Positions 45,279 through 53,622 of a stretch of DNA of 64,000 nucleotides are shown piece after piece. Position numbers and translations under genes: made by a program. Positions within the stretch are counted from its first letter, which is position 1, and every line of letters begins with the position of its first letter. The DNA is from Chryseobacterium sp. GVT01B (GTDB taxonomy: Bacteria > Bacteroidota > Bacteroidia > Flavobacteriales > Weeksellaceae). The stretch lies in assembly GCF_019970045.1 (NCBI RefSeq), contig NZ_JAHXYI010000002.1:62001-126000 (forward strand). The letters run 5' to 3'. The notes under the pieces are model-generated. The model saw only the letters and a list, made by a program, of their open reading frames with translations. It was not told where the DNA came from and made no database searches.

Positions 45279-45974
45279 ATGAAAGCTTTAATCGTGGATG
45301 ATAACGACATTGCAAGGACAACTTTAGCACATCTGGCAAAACAGATTCCTAATCTCACGGTTATTGATGAATTTTCCAATGCGATCACCGCTTATAATTA
45401 CCTGCAGTCCAATCCGGTCGATTTAATTTTTCTGGATATAGAAATGCCTGAAATGACAGGAATTGAACTTACGAAAACACTTTCAGGTAAAGATACTATT
45501 ATCATTTTCACAACTTCCAAAAAAGAGTATGCACTCGAAGCTTTTGAGCTCAATATTGCAGATTATCTTTTAAAACCCATTATGCCGGCAAGATTCCTGC
45601 AGGCGGTAAGCAAAGCACAAACCATTCTCGAAAGCAGAAAAGAAAATGTGGAAGTAACCAGAGATGAGTTCCTTTTCGTAAGAGATTCCAATGTTACCAG
45701 ACGCTTAAAGCTGGATGATATTTTTTACGCAGAAGCCATGGGCGACTATGTGAAGTTTTATACAAAAGAGAAAATGTTTGCCATTCATGGTAAAATGAAA
45801 ACCGCTGAAGAACGTCTCCCGAAAGATCATTTCATAAGAGTTCACCGCTCTTATATTGTTTCTGTAAGTAAGATTGATACGCTTCAGGATGGCGGGATTA
45901 TGATCAACGGTAAATTCATTCCCGTAGCGGATGCCTATCGTAAAGCACTTAATACAAGAATGAACGTTTTTTAG
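45279..45974 (+). CDS. LytTR family response regulator
   Basis: 231 residues. The receiver (1-~120) has ALIVDDND, the phospho-acceptor D53 in FLDIEMPEMTG, FTTSKKEYALEAF and the Lys in YLLKPI. The LytTR domain (~130-231) has FLFVRDSN, IFYAEAMGDYVKFYT, the LPKDHFIRVHRSYIVSV segment (in parts) and IPVADAYR. It lies 114 bp before the hybrid kinase gene, in the middle of the stress island, and is the best candidate for binding the direct repeats at 43792, 50044 and 50728. Confidence 0.94.
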   Translation: MKALIVDDNDIARTTLAHLAKQIPNLTVIDEFSNAITAYNYLQSNPVDLIFLDIEMPEMTGIELTKTLSGKDTIIIFTTSKKEYALEAFELNIADYLLKPIMPARFLQAVSKAQTILESRKENVEVTRDEFLFVRDSNVTRRLKLDDIFYAEAMGDYVKFYTKEKMFAIHGKMKTAEERLPKDHFIRVHRSYIVSVSKIDTLQDGGIMINGKFIPVADAYRKALNTRMNVF

Positions 45975-46088
45975 CAGTCGAAGATCGATGACCTTCCTAC
46001 TACTCTATTTTTGATCTTAATCCCTCAATAAACTTAGGGTTATCTTTTTCTTTTACCGATACTTCCACCTTTAATCAGATCGTTATTT

Positions 46089-48296
46089 ATGAAAAAAACA
46101 TCTTCAGTAATGAATAGTAAACGGTTCAGTTATTTCATTATCCTGGCATTTATTGCAGGTTCGCTCCTATTGATCATTGTTCAGATCAATTCGGCAAGAA
46201 ATACCAAAGCTCTTATTCAAAATAACAATACCCTTCTGAATGAATTACGTTCAAGCAACCATTTACGGGAGATTGACCGTGATATTCTGGGAGTGGAAAG
46301 CAGAATCAGAGCTTCAATTGCCACGAATGACATATCGCATCTGGAAGGTATTGATCAAAAAATCAATCAGATTGAAAATTTTCTGGACTCTCTCTCCAGA
46401 GACAATGTAAATGCCGAAGAAGAAAAGCTGATCCACAGGTTAAGTGTTCTTGCCATGGAAAAGAAAACAACCAAAGACAAATTAATGCAGCGTTACAGGT
46501 CTTTGGGAAATATGGATGACAATACCTCAATTGCCAATCCACGCGCAAGAAATATTTCTAATGAAATCACCAGGATTACTGCCAAGATCTATGAGAGCAG
46601 AAGGCTGAATATGGTTGAGCTCAGTCAAAAAAGTGGAAAAATGGGACAAAAAGCAAGGTTCTATGATATTTCATTGCTGGTTTTGCTCATATTAAGCGGA
46701 TCCATTGTAGGATATCATATTCTTCGTCAGTTTAACCGTCAGAGATTATTGATCAGTGAACTTGATATTGCTGAAAAAAAGGCATTGATTGCCGCACAAA
46801 CCAAGGAAAATTTTCTGGCTAATATGAGCCATGAAATCAGAACGCCTTTAAGCGGAATTCTGGGATTCACCAATCTGCTTCAAAAACGTCCACTGGATGA
46901 AACATCCGCAGAGTTTGTCTCTTCCATACAGCGTTCCGGAGAAAACCTGATGACCATCATCAATGACATCCTTGATTTATCCAAAATAGAAGCAGGAATG
47001 ATGCGCATCACACCGGGAATTTTCAGCATCAATGGACTGGTCAATTCCGTTGAGACATTCTTTACAGAACGGACAAAAGAAAAAGGCCTTATTATTTCCA
47101 GTGCTATCGAGTCCTCGATTCCTGATACGTTGGTAGGAGATGCAACAAGATTAACTCAGATTCTGGTCAACCTGATCGGAAATGCTGTGAAATTTACCCA
47201 GCAGGGAAATATTACTATTGAAATTTATAGTAAACAGCAGACTGAAAAAGAAGCTGTAGTCGGATTCAGGATTTCAGATACCGGCATCGGAATTGACAAA
47301 GAAAAGCTCAGTGAAATTTTTGAAAGATTCAATCAGGGAGAAGATTCTACAACCCGAAATTACGGAGGAACCGGATTAGGATTATCTATCGTGAAAAGTT
47401 TAATTGTATTGCAGAATGGAGACATTGAAGTAACCAGCGAACAAGGTAAAGGCACAACATTTCATTTTTACCTACCTTACGGAATTGCTGAAGAACAGCT
47501 TACTGTACTTCCGGAAGCTGATCCACATTATTTTAAAGATAAATCGAATATTCCCCTGAAAGTTCTGGTGGTAGATGATAATACGATCAATCAAAGCCTG
47601 ATGAAACATTTACTTTCCCAGTGGAATATTGATTTTCATGTGGTGTCAAACGGTCTTGAAGCAGTCAATTATCTCAGCAGTAATGAATGTGACCTTATAT
47701 TAATGGATATACAGATGCCGCAAATGGACGGATATGCTGCCACACAAAAAATAAGAGAAGAACTGAAACTTAATATTCCAATCATCGCAATGACTGCCCA
47801 CGCTCTTCCAGGTGAAAGAGAAAAATGCCTGAGTCGTGGTATGAATGAATATATTCCGAAGCCTGTAAAGGAAGAAGAACTGTTTACGCTGATTTCAAAA
47901 TTAGGATTGAAAGAACACAACAGAACCGAAAAGAAAACCGAAGATACACCATCTGATTATCAGTACATCAATTTAACTTATATGCACACTGTAAGCGGTG
48001 GCGACAAAAGCTTTGAAAAGCTGGTCACCCAACAGTTTACTGAGAATATTCCCAATCATTTACAACAGCTGGCAACAGCATATAAAAATCAGGATTTTGC
48101 AGCTATGAAATTATGGGCTCATGACCTGAAATCAAGTATTTCCATAATGGGACTACACCCTTTATTAAAAGAAAAACTGGATATTCTGGAGACAGCTTCA
48201 GAAGAAAACCCTGAGTTGAAAAAAATACTGACAGAGGTACAGGAAATTCTGTTACAGGCTGTTTCCGAAGCTGAATCATTTTCAAAATCACTTTAA
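46089..48296 (+). CDS. Hybrid sensor histidine kinase with receiver and HPt domains
   Basis: 735 residues. Two membrane helices (~14-33 and ~193-210) bracket a helical periplasmic sensor of about 155 residues resembling CHASE3. The kinase core follows: H248 in FLANMSHEIRTPLSG, N box VNLIGNAVKFT, G1 DTGIGIDKEK, G2 GGTGLGLSI. Then comes a receiver (LVVDDNTINQ, Asp in LILMDIQMPQMDG, K in IPKPVKEE) and a C-terminal HPt with His in LWAHDLKSSI. It can carry a full phosphorelay and pass the phosphate to the LytTR regulator encoded just upstream. An OYE gene follows after 12 bp. Confidence 0.93.
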   Translation: MKKTSSVMNSKRFSYFIILAFIAGSLLLIIVQINSARNTKALIQNNNTLLNELRSSNHLREIDRDILGVESRIRASIATNDISHLEGIDQKINQIENFLDSLSRDNVNAEEEKLIHRLSVLAMEKKTTKDKLMQRYRSLGNMDDNTSIANPRARNISNEITRITAKIYESRRLNMVELSQKSGKMGQKARFYDISLLVLLILSGSIVGYHILRQFNRQRLLISELDIAEKKALIAAQTKENFLANMSHEIRTPLSGILGFTNLLQKRPLDETSAEFVSSIQRSGENLMTIINDILDLSKIEAGMMRITPGIFSINGLVNSVETFFTERTKEKGLIISSAIESSIPDTLVGDATRLTQILVNLIGNAVKFTQQGNITIEIYSKQQTEKEAVVGFRISDTGIGIDKEKLSEIFERFNQGEDSTTRNYGGTGLGLSIVKSLIVLQNGDIEVTSEQGKGTTFHFYLPYGIAEEQLTVLPEADPHYFKDKSNIPLKVLVVDDNTINQSLMKHLLSQWNIDFHVVSNGLEAVNYLSSNECDLILMDIQMPQMDGYAATQKIREELKLNIPIIAMTAHALPGEREKCLSRGMNEYIPKPVKEEELFTLISKLGLKEHNRTEKKTEDTPSDYQYINLTYMHTVSGGDKSFEKLVTQQFTENIPNHLQQLATAYKNQDFAAMKLWAHDLKSSISIMGLHPLLKEKLDILETASEENPELKKILTEVQEILLQAVSEAESFSKSL

Positions 48297-48308
48297 AAAC
48301 TAGAAAAA

Positions 48309-49367
48309 ATGAACTTATTTTCACCGATACACATCCGCAGTCTTACGCTAAAAAACAGGATTGCATTATCTCCTATGCAGCAATACAGTGCTAAAAACGG
48401 AATTCCGGGCAACTGGCACTTCGTTCATCTGGGAAGCCGGGCTGTAGGCGGAGCCGGACTGATTCTCACAGAATGTACTGCTGTTTCAGAAGAAGGTCTT
48501 GCCACATTATACGATGTAGGAATCTGGAATGAAGAACAGAAAAATGCATGGAAAAACATTGTGAATTTCGTTCACGAACAGGATGCAAAAATAGGCATTC
48601 AGCTGTGGCATGCCGGAGGAAAAGGAAGTCTGAAGCATCCCAATGAAAGGATGAAACCTCTCACACCGGAAGAAGGAGGCTGGACTGTAAAATCGTCTTC
48701 TGCAAGAGAATTTAACGGCGTTTTTGCTGAAGAGCTTACGATAGATGAAATCAGGGGGCTTACCGCTAAATTCGTAAAAGCAGCACTCCGCTCTGTTGAA
48801 GCAGGTTTTGATACCATTGAACTTCATGCAGCCCATGGTTACTTATTTCATCAGTTTTATTCCGCCGTGATCAATAAAAGAAAGGATCAATATGGTGGAA
48901 GTTTTGAGAACAGAACCCGGTTTCTGATAGAGACCGTTCAGGAAATCAGGAAAGTGATTCCTGCTGCAATGCCTTTGTTCGTAAGAATTTCTTCAGTTGA
49001 TTATATAGAATCAGATGAAGCCTGGACCTTGGAAGATAGTATCAGACTTTCAAAAGTACTCAAGGAAAACGGTGCAGACTTCATTACTGCATCCGGCGGC
49101 GGATTTACCAATGTAAGCAAGGACAAGGTATTTCCCGGATATCAGGTTCCTTTTGCAAAATCAATTAAAGAACAGACGGGAATTATGACCGGAGCTGTCG
49201 GAATGATTACAGAAGCAGAACAGGCCAATGATATTATTTCCAACGGAAATGCAGATCTGGTTATTATTGCCAGAGAGCATTTGCGGGATCCTTATTTTGC
49301 AATTCACTCTGCTAAAACATTAGGTGTTGAAACAGAGATTCCATGGCAGTATAAAAGAGCATATTAA
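48309..49367 (+). CDS. NADH:flavin oxidoreductase, YqjM-type old yellow enzyme
   Basis: 352 residues, a TIM barrel. Motifs: LKNRIALSPMQQYSA at the FMN site, IGIQLWHAGGKG, the substrate-binding H-x-x-H in IELHAAHGYLFHQF and the phosphate loop VGMITEAEQAN. It reduces activated C=C bonds of unsaturated aldehydes, ketones or nitro compounds with NAD(P)H, a role in electrophile defence. It lies 12 bp after the hybrid kinase, so it is co-transcribed with the signalling genes. A standard YqjM also has an N-terminal Cys redox switch, which I do not see here (LSPMQQYS instead of SPMCMYS). Confidence 0.92.
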   Translation: MNLFSPIHIRSLTLKNRIALSPMQQYSAKNGIPGNWHFVHLGSRAVGGAGLILTECTAVSEEGLATLYDVGIWNEEQKNAWKNIVNFVHEQDAKIGIQLWHAGGKGSLKHPNERMKPLTPEEGGWTVKSSSAREFNGVFAEELTIDEIRGLTAKFVKAALRSVEAGFDTIELHAAHGYLFHQFYSAVINKRKDQYGGSFENRTRFLIETVQEIRKVIPAAMPLFVRISSVDYIESDEAWTLEDSIRLSKVLKENGADFITASGGGFTNVSKDKVFPGYQVPFAKSIKEQTGIMTGAVGMITEAEQANDIISNGNADLVIIAREHLRDPYFAIHSAKTLGVETEIPWQYKRAY

Positions 49368-49391
49368 ATCAAACAGAAAAAAATATCAGTT

Positions 49392-49943
49392 ATGGAAAAT
49401 CAGGGCGCCTCCGTTGTTATTACTCATCATATTCAGGATGGAAAACAGCAGGAATACGAAAAATGGCTGGACGAAATTGTTCCGGTTACCAAGCATTCAG
49501 AAGGATTTATTGATCTGCAGATTGTACGTCCTATTCCTGATCTGACTTTTGTATATACTGTTATTATCCGTTTTGATACCATTAAAAACCTTAGAAACTG
49601 GATGGAATCAGATGACCGGGAAAAACTCATTGAGCAAGCTAATCCGCTATTCACAAAAAATGACAATTACCAGATAAAATCCGGACTGGATTTCCTTTTT
49701 AATTCAGAAAATGAAGGCAATAAAGTTCCTGTCCGCTGGAAACAGTTTCTGGTTACCTGGTCTGCCATTTATCCGCTATCAATTCTTATTCCTGTTGTCA
49801 TCCTTCCCTTTTTAAGAATATTTTCAATTCCTGCCAATCATTATTTCGACGGATTTGTTAATTCAGGGATCATCGTTTTTCTGATGATATTCTTAGTAAT
49901 GCCTAATTATACCAGACTGATCAAAAAATGGCTGTATAAATAA
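49392..49943 (+). CDS. Membrane-anchored antibiotic biosynthesis monooxygenase (ABM) domain protein
   Basis: 183 residues. The N-terminal ~100 residues form an ABM ferredoxin-like fold (SVVITHHIQDGKQQEYEKWLDEI, GFIDLQIVRP, FVYTVIIRFDTIKNLRNWM, each in parts). Two hydrophobic helices at ~120-140 and ~153-172 anchor it to the membrane. ABM proteins oxidise aromatic compounds without cofactor, or act as quinone or heme handlers. It follows the OYE gene by 24 bp and closes the operon at a terminator, suggesting a shared detoxification role. Confidence 0.8.
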   Translation: MENQGASVVITHHIQDGKQQEYEKWLDEIVPVTKHSEGFIDLQIVRPIPDLTFVYTVIIRFDTIKNLRNWMESDDREKLIEQANPLFTKNDNYQIKSGLDFLFNSENEGNKVPVRWKQFLVTWSAIYPLSILIPVVILPFLRIFSIPANHYFDGFVNSGIIVFLMIFLVMPNYTRLIKKWLYK

Positions 49944-49969
49944 CCTATTTTTAAAATTACTTATTATCA

Positions 49970-49997
49970 ATCACTGTAACCCACAGTGATTTTTTTA
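49970..49997 (+). terminator. Intrinsic terminator after the kinase-OYE-ABM operon
   Basis: Perfect 8-bp stem ATCACTGT/ACAGTGAT with a 5-nt loop and a run of eight T, 26 bp after the stop codon. Confidence 0.88.
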
Positions 49998-50043
49998 TTT
50001 TCAATACCATTCATCCTGTTACCATTTGAACTTCCCCGGCTTA

Positions 50044-50110
50044 TTCAACGATACTTTTCGCCTGTTTACCGAACAGCAGTAAAAATTAAAACTGTCGGTT
50101 GGTAGCTTTA
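50044..50110 (+). promoter_or_regulatory. Promoter with LytTR-type direct repeat (site 2)
   Basis: TTCAACGAT (50044-50052), 12-bp spacer ACTTTTCGCCTG, TTTACCGAA (50065-50073), then exactly 29 bp and TAGCTTTA (50103-50110), a one-mismatch -7 element. No -33 TTTG is present at the usual distance, as expected for an activator-dependent promoter. It drives the gene at 50147. Confidence 0.75.
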
Positions 50111-50146
50111 CATCATCAATAAAATAAACAATCAAAACCAACAGCT

Positions 50147-50704
50147 ATGGAAATCGTACAAATACCCGAAAATGCACTATCTCATTCAAGCGTAAGCGTT
50201 ATCATTAATGCACCCATTGAAAAAGTGAATATCGCAGACTGGCTGCTTAATCTGCCTGATGCCGAATATCAACGTTGCTCAACCCAGCATATTGGGGCTG
50301 CAATTTCAACTACTTTTGATGGTAAGCCAGTATCTTTAAATGTCGAAACCATTGGAGATGCACTAATGGTTCAGCATTATGTTGCAGATGTTCACCGTCC
50401 TGATTATTGCAGAATGCTTTCCACCTCTGATTCAATTACCAAAAACGGACGTACAAAAGTACAGGTTTTATGGGAACTGAAAGTCACGAAGATTGATGAA
50501 AACACCTGCCTTTATACCAATGAAATTCATGCAACAGCTACTCCTGAAATGTTTGAATATCTTAAAGAACACGGCATCAACCTTACAGATGCCGCTGCAT
50601 CAAGACAAGCCGCTTCTGATACTCACAATCATGAAGAAACTCCAAATTTTGCAAAAAGCATTGAAAATAAAGCATTAACAGGTCAGTATAACCAGCCTTT
50701 TTAA
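50147..50704 (+). CDS. Small SRPBCC-like hypothetical protein of the stress island
   Basis: 185 residues, soluble. The alternating strands and the phrases 'ssvsviInAPIEKV', 'isTTFDGKPVSLNVETIG' and 'kVQVLWELKVTKIDENTCLYTNEI' (in parts) suggest an SRPBCC (START-like) ligand-binding fold, but this is my reading of the pattern, not a firm family match. The C-terminal ~50 residues are polar and probably disordered. It has its own LytTR-type promoter and no gene downstream before the next such promoter, so it is a single-gene regulon member. Confidence 0.6.
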   Translation: MEIVQIPENALSHSSVSVIINAPIEKVNIADWLLNLPDAEYQRCSTQHIGAAISTTFDGKPVSLNVETIGDALMVQHYVADVHRPDYCRMLSTSDSITKNGRTKVQVLWELKVTKIDENTCLYTNEIHATATPEMFEYLKEHGINLTDAAASRQAASDTHNHEETPNFAKSIENKALTGQYNQPF

Positions 50705-50727
50705 CACTGGTGGCACCTCTATATTTT

Positions 50728-50794
50728 TTCAACGACACTTTTTGCCTTTTCACCGAATGACACCTAAAAATAATAGGGTTTCTGGGTAGCTTTA
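50728..50794 (+). promoter_or_regulatory. Promoter with LytTR-type direct repeat (site 3)
   Basis: TTCAACGAC (50728-50736), 12-bp spacer ACTTTTTGCCTT, TTCACCGAA (50749-50757), then exactly 29 bp and TAGCTTTA (50787-50794). Same layout as sites 1 and 2. It drives the bicupin operon. Confidence 0.75.
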
Positions 50795-50837
50795 CAATAG
50801 CAAAAACAAAGAAAATTAATCACTAAAAAATAATAAT

Positions 50838-51884
50838 ATGAACTCAACATCATTAAGTTTCAGATACGAATTAGAAAAAAAGGAACCGCGTACCAATGAT
50901 GGCGGCACAACAAGAGGAGCTTCTGTAAAAGAATTCCCTGCGTCTATAGGTATTGCCGGAGTTTCCATGAGACTACAGCCCGGAAGCATGAGAGAACTTC
51001 ACTGGCATGCCAATGCTGCAGAATGGGCTTATGTGATTTCTGGAACGGTACGTACAACGATCATTCATCCGGACGGTCACAGTTATACGGATAATTTTGA
51101 GCCCGGTGATGTCTGGTATTTTCCAAAAGGTTATGGCCATTCTATCCAGGCTACAGGAACAGAAGAATGTCATTTTATCCTGATTTTTGATAATGGTAAT
51201 TTTTCAGAAGACCATACGTTCAGCGTTACAGATTTTGTTTCAAGTATGCCCCCTGAAATCGTTGCACAAAATTTAGGTTTGAGTCTTGAAGAAGTAACAG
51301 CACTTCCCCAGAAAGAGGTTTACTTCGCTGCAGGAGTTGTTCCTGACGAATTATCCGCTAATGCTGCAGCCCGCCCTGAAGAATCAGATATTGAGCTGAC
51401 AAGTCTTCACCGCTACCCTTTGCATTCCCAACAGCCAAGAATTATTCCCGGCGGAGGTTTGCAGAGACTGGTTACCCGTAAAGAGTTTCCTATCAGTACA
51501 ACAATGGCAGGATCTATACTGGAACTTCAGCCCGGAGCATTACGAGAAATGCACTGGCATCCCAATGCTGACGAGTGGCAGTATTTCATTTCAGGACAAG
51601 CAGAAATGTCGGTGTTTTTGGCAGAAGGTGTTTCTGTTACAGAGCAGTTCAATGCAGGTGATGTGGGTTATGTGCCTATGGGAGCAGGACATTACATCAA
51701 AAATACAGGAGACACGGTCTGTAAAGTACTGATCGGATTTAATAACGGCACCTATGAATCTATTGATATCAGCGAATGGCTTGCAGGAAACCCGAAAGAT
51801 GTAGTCATAACTAATTTCGGACTGAAAGAAGGAGAAATAGAAAAATTTCCTGAAAAGAAAGTATTTATTAAACCTGGAAAATAA
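50838..51884 (+). CDS. Oxalate decarboxylase-family bicupin
   Basis: 348 residues with two cupin domains. Metal ligands are complete in both: ELHWHANAAEW with the H of FPKGYGHSIQ, and EMHWHPNADEW with the H of VPMGAGHYI. The lid loop, SENST in Bacillus OxdC, reads SEDHT here (in NFSEDHTFSVTD), keeping the key Glu that favours decarboxylase over oxidase chemistry. It has no signal peptide. It would convert oxalate to formate and CO2 with Mn. It is first in an operon with DUF1275, peroxiredoxin and DsbA-like genes. Confidence 0.9.
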   Translation: MNSTSLSFRYELEKKEPRTNDGGTTRGASVKEFPASIGIAGVSMRLQPGSMRELHWHANAAEWAYVISGTVRTTIIHPDGHSYTDNFEPGDVWYFPKGYGHSIQATGTEECHFILIFDNGNFSEDHTFSVTDFVSSMPPEIVAQNLGLSLEEVTALPQKEVYFAAGVVPDELSANAAARPEESDIELTSLHRYPLHSQQPRIIPGGGLQRLVTRKEFPISTTMAGSILELQPGALREMHWHPNADEWQYFISGQAEMSVFLAEGVSVTEQFNAGDVGYVPMGAGHYIKNTGDTVCKVLIGFNNGTYESIDISEWLAGNPKDVVITNFGLKEGEIEKFPEKKVFIKPGK

Positions 51885-51889
51885 ATACT

Positions 51890-52582
51890 TTGGTTCCGGA
51901 AACACAATCTCTTATTTCTGACGGATCTGTCAGAATACAGGAGAAACTTGCAATATTCCTGGCTTTTATCGCAGGATATACCGATGCCACAGGACTGATT
52001 CGATGGAAAACCTATGTTTCTTTTATGAGTGGAAATACCACACAGCTGGGAGCCGCTTTTTTCAATGAAAAATCCGGTATAATCATTACTTCTGTTACAG
52101 TTATCTTATTTTTTCTGACCGGAATTTATACGGGTACCTGTTTATCTTTATGGAAGAGATGCAGGATTAAAAATATTACCTTCTACATTGTTTCAGGAAT
52201 CATGATCTTTTACAGTATCGCTGATTATTATGAACATATTGCGAATGTGGTATCCATCGCAGTGATCGGTTTTTCGATGGGCCTTATGAATACGATTGTA
52301 ACATCAGTCGGCAGCCAAAAGATCAATACCGATTTTGTTACAGGAACTTTAAACAGCCTCGCAAGAGCGGCAGCCCTGTTTGTAATGAATGATAATAAAG
52401 ACCAGCGCAATGAATATAAAGCGAATATCTTTCATTTATTATTCTTATGGCTGGGTTTTCTCTCCGGTGCTTCGGCGGCTCCTTTCCTACTCGCTTTTTC
52501 AGGAAACTGGGCACTGATTTTTCCGGCAGCTTTACTGCTGATCTGCGCATTAACAATACCAATTTCAACTCTTAAAAACTAA
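51890..52582 (+). CDS. DUF1275 (YoaK-like) membrane protein
   Basis: 230 residues with about six membrane segments. DUF1275 marks are visible: FIAGYTDATGL, SFMSGNTTQLG, SMGLMNTIVTSVG and the TDFVTGTLNSLARA segment. The start is a TTG at 51890, five bases after the bicupin stop; the next in-frame ATG lies at the SGNTTQ motif and would remove the first helix, so TTG with translational coupling is the best choice. Function unknown; a small-molecule transporter or channel is often suggested. Confidence 0.8.
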   Translation: MVPETQSLISDGSVRIQEKLAIFLAFIAGYTDATGLIRWKTYVSFMSGNTTQLGAAFFNEKSGIIITSVTVILFFLTGIYTGTCLSLWKRCRIKNITFYIVSGIMIFYSIADYYEHIANVVSIAVIGFSMGLMNTIVTSVGSQKINTDFVTGTLNSLARAAALFVMNDNKDQRNEYKANIFHLLFLWLGFLSGASAAPFLLAFSGNWALIFPAALLLICALTIPISTLKN

Positions 52583-52586
52583 TTCA

Positions 52587-53048
52587 ATGTTACAAAAAAA
52601 TACAGTTGCTCCTGATTTTACATTATTTGCAACTCCTGATCAGAAAATCACCTTATCCGAATTCAGAGGCAGAAACGTCATCCTTGCTTTTTATCCCGCA
52701 GACTGGAGCCCGGTTTGTAGTGACCAGATGGCTTTGTATAACGAAATGCTGAAATATTTCAAAAAATATGATGCTGAGATTTTCGGAATCTCTGTAGACA
52801 GTAAATGGTGTCATCTGGCATTTTCACAATCCAGAAACCTGCACTTTCCATTGCTGGCAGATTTTGAAGCAAAAGGAGAAACCGCAAAGAAATATGGCGT
52901 TTATAATTATGAGGAAGGGGAATGCAACAGAGCGCTTTTTGTCATTAATAAAGAAGGCATCATCCAATGGAGCTATCTCTCACCCACGGCGATCAACCCA
53001 GGTGCGGACGGAATTTTAGAAGCTTTAGAAAACCTTAATACAAAATAA
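52587..53048 (+). CDS. Peroxiredoxin (AhpC/TSA family)
   Basis: 153 residues, thioredoxin fold. The peroxidatic Cys is in YPADWSPVCSDQM, followed by FGISVDSKWCHLAF and YEEGECNRALFVI, which supply two further Cys. It reduces hydrogen peroxide or organic peroxides in the cytoplasm. The start is 4 bp after the DUF1275 stop, and the DsbA-like gene follows after 2 bp, so both are in one operon and may work as a redox pair. Confidence 0.92.
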   Translation: MLQKNTVAPDFTLFATPDQKITLSEFRGRNVILAFYPADWSPVCSDQMALYNEMLKYFKKYDAEIFGISVDSKWCHLAFSQSRNLHFPLLADFEAKGETAKKYGVYNYEEGECNRALFVINKEGIIQWSYLSPTAINPGADGILEALENLNTK

Positions 53049-53050
53049 AT

Positions 53051-53569
53051 ATGTCATTAAAACCATCAGTCAGCAATGCTGACCATACCCAGGGCAATTT
53101 GGATGCCGATTTAGTCATTGTAGAATACGGGGATTATCAGTGTCCTTATTGTGGAGCCGCCTATCCGGTTCTTAAAGAATTAATGAAAGAATATGGAAAT
53201 CATATCAGGTTTGTTTTCAGAAACTTTCCTCTGTCGGAAATGCATCTTTATGCAAGGCCGGCAGCGTTGGCAGCAGAAGCGGCAGGATTACAGGGAAAAT
53301 TCTGGGAAATGCATGATGCTATTTATGAAAATCAGGAATTTCTGAATGAAAACCTACTATTAAAGCTGGCAGAAAAACTGGATTTAAATATCTCTCAATT
53401 CAAAGCAGATATTCAAAAGCAGACATTGGCAGAAAAAATAGATACCGACTTTGAAAGCGGTATTGTCAGCGGAGTGAACGGAACTCCATCTTTTTTCATT
53501 AACGGAAATAAATTCAATGGCAGCGCTGAAGATCTTTTTCAGCTGGTACGTGAAAATACCATTAGCTAA
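53051..53569 (+). CDS. Cytoplasmic DsbA-family thioredoxin-fold protein
   Basis: 172 residues. The active site CPYC lies in VEYGDYQCPYCGAAYP; the inserted helical domain has RPAALAAEAAGLQGKFWEMHDAIYE (in parts); the cis-Pro loop is GTPSFFINGN. There is no signal peptide, so unlike classical DsbA it should act in the cytoplasm, perhaps as an oxidoreductase or reductant partner for the peroxiredoxin encoded 2 bp upstream. Confidence 0.9.
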   Translation: MSLKPSVSNADHTQGNLDADLVIVEYGDYQCPYCGAAYPVLKELMKEYGNHIRFVFRNFPLSEMHLYARPAALAAEAAGLQGKFWEMHDAIYENQEFLNENLLLKLAEKLDLNISQFKADIQKQTLAEKIDTDFESGIVSGVNGTPSFFINGNKFNGSAEDLFQLVRENTIS

Positions 53570-53622
53570 ACAAAATCATTTTTAAAATAAAATCAATTCA
53601 TAACATTAAAAATATAACAACA

